From assembly GCA_033675265.1 (NCBI GenBank), contig JAUJYZ010001501.1, positions 75,001-139,000 on the forward strand: DNA of 64,000 bases, written 5' to 3'. A program made the position numbers and the translations under genes. The stretch comes from Actinostola sp. cb2023 (lineage: Eukaryota; Cnidaria; Anthozoa; Actiniaria; Actinostolidae). This document shows, in pieces, positions 59,725 to 64,000 of the stretch. A model generated the notes under the pieces. It was not told the origin of the DNA. It saw nothing but the letters and a program-made list of their open reading frames with translations, and did no database searches. Each line of letters starts with the position of its first letter. Position 1 is the stretch's first letter.

Positions 59725-61740
59725 CAGGCAGCCCAACCATTCCTTTTGAGGCTACTAAATAATCAAATAAAATGATATTTGCGTCTTTTTTTGATGGGTT
59801 TCCTGTGGTAGAGCGCGCGCGCATTTATATATTGGGTTCCCTGTGTATAGAAATGTATAATGTTGGGCTTCCTGTGTGTGTCCTGCGGGATGCGCCCGCA
59901 GCCAGCAGCAAATGTGTATATTTACACAAGGTGTGAAACTGATGGCGTATCATGGCCTGATGTGCGGTGCAGTTCTCTGGTGCACTTTTCTGTGAGCCGA
60001 AGAGCCGAAGTCGTCGCACGCTACAGGCCCGTGGGGGGTACCCAGGGTGAAGTCGCTGAAGTTTTGAAAAATGGCGGAGAAGTTTATGAAACAAAACATG
60101 TTTGTTTTCGGTGTAAACGTTGGGATTCTTTTCCTTATCCATGGTAAGTTGAGAAGTTCACAATTCATGTCAACTTTAAATAACTTTAGAAGAAATTAGA
60201 CGGTTTTAAAGTAGCCTTTTTTCATTTTGAATGGTGGAGAATTGCATGTTGTGCTCGACACACGACCGAGTTTTGTTGAAAAGTAAGCTGAACTAAACAT
60301 ATTTTCTGAAGTGTTTTCTTGAGGTTTTAGTAGTTTTTGCTCTAACTGTTCTCTAATAAAAGACATAAAAGCACTTGCCTACTATGGCGGAAGGGCTGCT
60401 TCAGTTATTTTTCATAAATTATGACCGAGCTATTTGACTTGTGTACAGTTGTCAGTGAAATACACTTCAATCAAGTTCAACAAAGAACCTAGTACTTTTT
60501 AATATCTGTTTAAACATTATGACTCTCTCATCTACGTTATTTTGTACTTTCTTACAGTACTTCTTAAAACACAAGCCGGAATGCCAACACAGCATAAACC
60601 ATCTGAAGCAAAAATATAGACGAACTCAAATTCACTGACATCGAATTAAGGAGACATGAATGGAGATGGACTCATGAAGCTGCTGTGAACTAAAATATTA
60701 ACAGTTGTTCATTATTGTCATTGAAATAGCACAACACATTTAGCAAATACTATCATCTGAGAGAAACACAGAGTAATTTTAAATACGGTTCACGGAAGAA
60801 CGGATTAAGTAAGCTTTATCGCACTCCGATGTTCATTGTTATTCATTCCCAACTTCGTTGATTGTGGTGACAGGCATTAATTTCGTATTTTTAAATACGA
60901 AAAAATATCCATAGTATTACTGATCAATATAGTGAATGAATTATACAGAAAGAACGGAAAAACAGTATGTAAAAAGCTAGTAAACTTATTTTAACTGATT
61001 GTTGAAATAAATACGTTTGTTTGTCATTTTGTTTATAAGCACTGATAGCAAAAATGTGTTGTACAGTACTAAATATTGAGACTATTCTGCATTTATAAAA
61101 CACGATGCCTCAATTTTAAAGCATTTTAATCGATAAAAATCAAAACACAATACAAATACTTTATAAAAGTCAAAACAGAAAACAAATAAAGTATATTGTA
61201 GATGTTTTGACTTATGTTTAGTGAAAATATAAATATTAAAATTTGCAAAAAAGAGCACAATTCAGATTTGCCGAGCGCTTGTCGATGTCCTCTCGAAGGT
61301 AAAATCCGACTGCTTCACGGAAAAGTGCACCAGAGAAGTGCACCGCACATCGGTCCATGAGGCGCAAAATGTCAAAATTAAAATTTTTCAGCGTACGGTG
61401 AGGTTACACGACTGAAACTTATAAAGTGTTTAGAGAATACGGTAAAGTTTAGTTATTCGAAGAAAAATTGAATTTTCACGTCATTTTGACAAAGATTAGG
61501 TGCAAAAACGTAATTGTCACGTGACCTAGTTTCATACACATGTAGTGCGGGACGCGCGGGATGTGCACAGGAAGCCCAATATAGGATATTGCTCAGCACA
61601 GGGAACCCAACATATCTACGTATTATATCTTGAGCGCGCGCGCGCGCTCTACCACAGGAAACCCATCAAAAAAAGACGCAAATATCATTTTATTTGATTA
61701 TTTAGTAGCCTCAAAAGGAATGGCTGGGCTGCCTTGCTTT
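59725..61740. mobile_element. TIR element of 2.0 kb, with inner element
   Basis: TIRs of about 190 bp (GGCAGCCCAACCATTCC at the left; GGAATGGCTGGGCTGCC at the right), of the same family as the palindrome at 45655-46075. An inner inverted pair (59949-59991 with 61318-61361, GTGCACTTTTC) marks a second element that contains a possible small gene. Confidence 0.8.
60071..60619 (+). CDS. Possible two-exon microprotein gene (44 residues)
   Basis: ATG in ideal context (aaaATGGCGG) starts 24 codons that reach a strong donor (CCATG, GTAAGTT at 60144). After a 414-bp intron an acceptor (tactttcttacag, ending 60557) joins in frame to 20 more codons and TAG (60617). The product has a Lys-containing N terminus (MAEKFMKQN) and a hydrophobic stretch (FVFGVNVGILFLIHVLL) like a signal anchor, then a short polar tail. 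AATAAA follows at 61006. It lies within the inner inverted-repeat element, so it may be a captured first exon of a host gene. The joining is my inference; no family is recognised. Confidence 0.35.
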
Positions 61741-62135
61741 CATAGACAAAAAGGTGACTCGACGAAGTGGCGTGTTTGTCTGGGGTCTTTGACAACGCGA
61801 AGGCATCTCATTCCTCCATAAATGGCATTAGTTGGTTAATTATCTCTCGAAAGGGCCAAGATATCCTGAAACGAGGCCGATAACAACAATTATCATTCAC
61901 ATTATTTTCTCCGGGATTTTCATTGGTCGAGAGACGACTACGTACGTCACTGCAGATAACTTCCTACGAATAAGTGTTTTCGTTCTCCTCTGCGCGACTC
62001 CCAATACGGAATATATTTTCTCCCAACTAGCCGTCAATATTTTGTGGTATCGCCGTCTCAAAATCGCAATTAGTTTATAAAATGTACATAATATGATTGC
62101 TGTAAATTTGTAATAAACAAAAGGCTTTAAAAGTT

Positions 62136-62228
62136 TTAACAAATGTTCAAAACGTTTTCGACCATTGGGTCATCTTCAGTTTCAGTGAAGATGACCCAAT
62201 GGTCGAAAACGTTTTGAACATTTGTTAA
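62136..62228. repeat. Perfect 43-bp palindrome, hammerhead-like arm
   Basis: 62136-62178 and 62186-62228 are exact complements around 7 bases. Each arm read outward has CTGAAGATGACC (or TGAAGATGACC), CAAT, GGTCGAAAAC, similar in order to the motifs at 22948 and 38980. Confidence 0.85.
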
Positions 62229-62813
62229 AGTGCTACTATGACGAAATTCGTACCATTGCTGCATAGATGATTTATTCGTAAAATAGTCTATTAAGCTCCA
62301 ACATCAGCAGTTTTAGTTGTTTTTAAGTCGATATAAGAATAGCGGTAGTCTCAAGATCAATGGTATACGGTGTGGGTATCATCGCTACGGGGAGGAGGGT
62401 GGGGAGTTTTCGTTCTATCATCCCGTCTTTTGGAAAAAGAGCTGAACTAGAATAAGTCTGTCTAGTTAGTCTAGTTGACTGTCAATCTTGTTCCTGTTTG
62501 TATACACCTGTTTGGAAAAAGGTTGTCAGAGAGAAAGGCGATAGGAGAATGGTGAATGGTCATTCTAAGACCAGATGGTACTATCGATGTGTATGTATAT
62601 TGAGAAACTGACGTCACTTCTATTGTACAAGAAGTCAACGGCCAGGAACCAGTTTGAATAATGGCGGGCTCGAAATTTGTACAAAATGTGTACATTTTGT
62701 GGGACTTATTTTTATCGTAACGAAAAACGGCTTGGATAATGTTGATAAACATACTACCAGGATACTAAAAATGCAAAAACATCAACTTCGCAAAATTTCA
62801 TCATAGTAGCACT
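62229..62813. mobile_element. TTAA-flanked MITE, 585 bp
   Basis: AGTGCTACTATGACGAAA at the left, TTTCATCATAGTAGCACT at the right, TTAA at 62225-62228 and 62814-62817. The left TTAA is the last four bases of the preceding palindrome. Confidence 0.85.
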
Positions 62814-63101
62814 TTAAAACTTTTAAAGCCTTTTATTTATTACAAAAGACAAGTTTGGAAAACCCATCAACAATAACATTCAATTCGGCTGCAAAAGATC
62901 ATTAGAATTTGTCACTGTCTCTATAGCGATACTTCATGTTTACAAACATTAACATTGTGATGTTAATGTGCCAACCATTTCCACAAAAACTTTTCACACG
63001 TTGCTCTGTTTCAACAGCCAATCGATCTCTGGTTGGCACATGAATGACAAAAGCTGACGACACATGAAGTATCGCTATACGCCTAAGCATTTATCCATTA
63101 G

Positions 63102-63255
63102 CAATTTTTGAACTCGGTTTGCGCAAAATATCGTGATTTGCCAGTGGCGAGCAGATGAATTATTTGCCTCTATCTTCGGCATCGGCAATTAATAATTAAT
63201 CTGCTCGCCACTGACAAATCGCGATATTTTGCGCAAAAACCGAGTTCAATAATTG
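63102..63255. mobile_element. Hairpin MITE
   Basis: Arms of about 55 bp (GAACTCGGTTT, GCGCAAAATATCG, AGTGGCGAGCAGAT). No coding content. Confidence 0.85.
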
Positions 63256-63416
63256 TTTTATCATTCACGTTATTTTCTCTCCCCTAAAGCAACAACTCTG
63301 GAAAAAATCGAGCTGCCATTGTCGAGGAGAACGAAAACACTTATTCGTAGGAAGTTAACTGCAGTGACGTAGTCGTCTCTCAAAGTCCCGGAGAAAATAA
63401 TGTGAAGGATAATTTT

Positions 63417-64000
63417 ACATATTTCGCTGATCCGTAGAAACACGGCTGCTCCGTAGAAACACGGCTGCTCCGTAGAAACACGGCTGCTCCGTAGAAACAC
63501 GGCTAATCCGTAGAAACACGGCTGCTCCGTAGAAACACGGCTGCTCCGTAGAAACACGGCTGCTCCGTAGAAACACGGCTGATCCGTAGAAACATGACTG
63601 CTCCGTAGAAACACGGCTGCTCCGTAGAAACACGGCTGCTCCCGTAAAACATGGCTGATACGTAGAAACACGGCTGCTCCGTAGAAACACGGCTGCTCCG
63701 TAGAAACACGGCTGACACGGCTGCTCCGTAGAAACACGGCTGCTCCGTAGAAACACGGCTGCTCCGTAGAAACACGGCTGCTCCGTAGAAACACGGCTGC
63801 TCCGTAGAAACACGGCTGCTCCGTAGAAACACGGCTGCTCCGTAGAAACACGGCTGCTCCGTAGAAACACGGCTGCTCCGTAGAAACACGGCTGCTCCGT
63901 AGAAACACGGCTGCTCCGTAGAAACACGGCTGCTCCGTAGAAACACGGCTGCTCCGTAGAAACACGGCTGCTCCGTAGAAACACGGCTGCTCCGTAGAAA
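63417..64000. repeat. 19-bp satellite running off the window
   Basis: About 30 copies of CTGCTCCGTAGAAACACGG with few variants (63580-63720). Because 19 is not a multiple of three and the unit has no minus-strand stop, all three minus frames stay open with the same 19-residue peptide repeat; not coding. Confidence 0.95.

Larger units (their letters stand above)
61888..63413. mobile_element. TIR element of 1.5 kb with nested inserts
   Basis: Arms 61888-62000 and 63318-63413 are inverted copies (CACATTATTTTCTCCGGG; CTTCCTACGAATAAGTG). The interior is almost wholly other repeats: a palindrome, a TTAA MITE, a small inverted repeat at 62921-63081 (ATAGCGATACTTCATGT) and a hairpin at 63102-63255. 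Confidence 0.8.

Noticed and set aside
63270..63984. Three long minus-strand frames of a 19-residue repeat
   Set aside because: The same peptide appears in all three frames because the 19-bp unit lacks stops; a satellite artefact.

Overview
The window is animal nuclear DNA: AT-rich, with long gene-poor stretches, spliced coding remnants, TATA boxes, a nuclear-type tRNA, a single-exon rhodopsin-like GPCR and very many short inverted-repeat transposons and satellites. A tRNA-derived SINE fragment near 59.1 kb resembles one I associate with anthozoan genomes. My best inference is an anthozoan cnidarian, probably a stony coral. That inference rests on repeat and gene style, not on a database match.

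Layout. 1-3.1 kb: the minus-strand gene of a large secreted protein of unknown family, open to the window edge, with a TATA box at 3331-3338. 3.1-18.5 kb: transposon territory, including a TTAA-flanked element (3735-6069), a 1.65-kb TIR element (9915-11563), a retroelement-like open frame (15418-15828) and a 1.63-kb TIR element with a 5-bp target duplication (16848-18478). 18.7 kb: a tRNA-Trp gene. 19.86-21.02 kb: two exons of a frameshifted ABCG transporter, with satellite DNA in the intron between them. 21-23.5 kb: several MITEs. 23.86-28.6 kb: a TTAA-flanked TIR element holding four tandem units of about 750-770 bp, each with its own TATA box. 30.7-34.2 kb: a second copy of the secreted-protein gene, with a frameshift and a damaged TATA box.

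34.2-40.3 kb repeats the flanks of the first copy (6.1-6.6 and 12.3-13.9 kb) and adds a local tandem duplication of about 2 kb. 40.3-45.1 kb is a satellite of about 116 bp, split by a multi-layer nest of inverted-repeat elements. 45.2-46.4 kb is a large palindrome, followed by microsatellites. 49.84-51.70 kb is a 17-bp minisatellite that ends about 0.9 kb before the GPCR gene (52575-53816). 55-63.4 kb is again repeats, including a 2-kb TIR element with a possible two-exon microprotein gene. 63.42-64.0 kb is a 19-bp satellite running off the end.

Only three host genes are well supported: the secreted-protein paralogue pair, the GPCR and the tRNA; the ABCG copy is a relic. No operon or pathway links them. 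The paralogue pair and its repeated flanks point to a segmental duplication of at least 10 kb that was then remodelled by different insertions in each copy.
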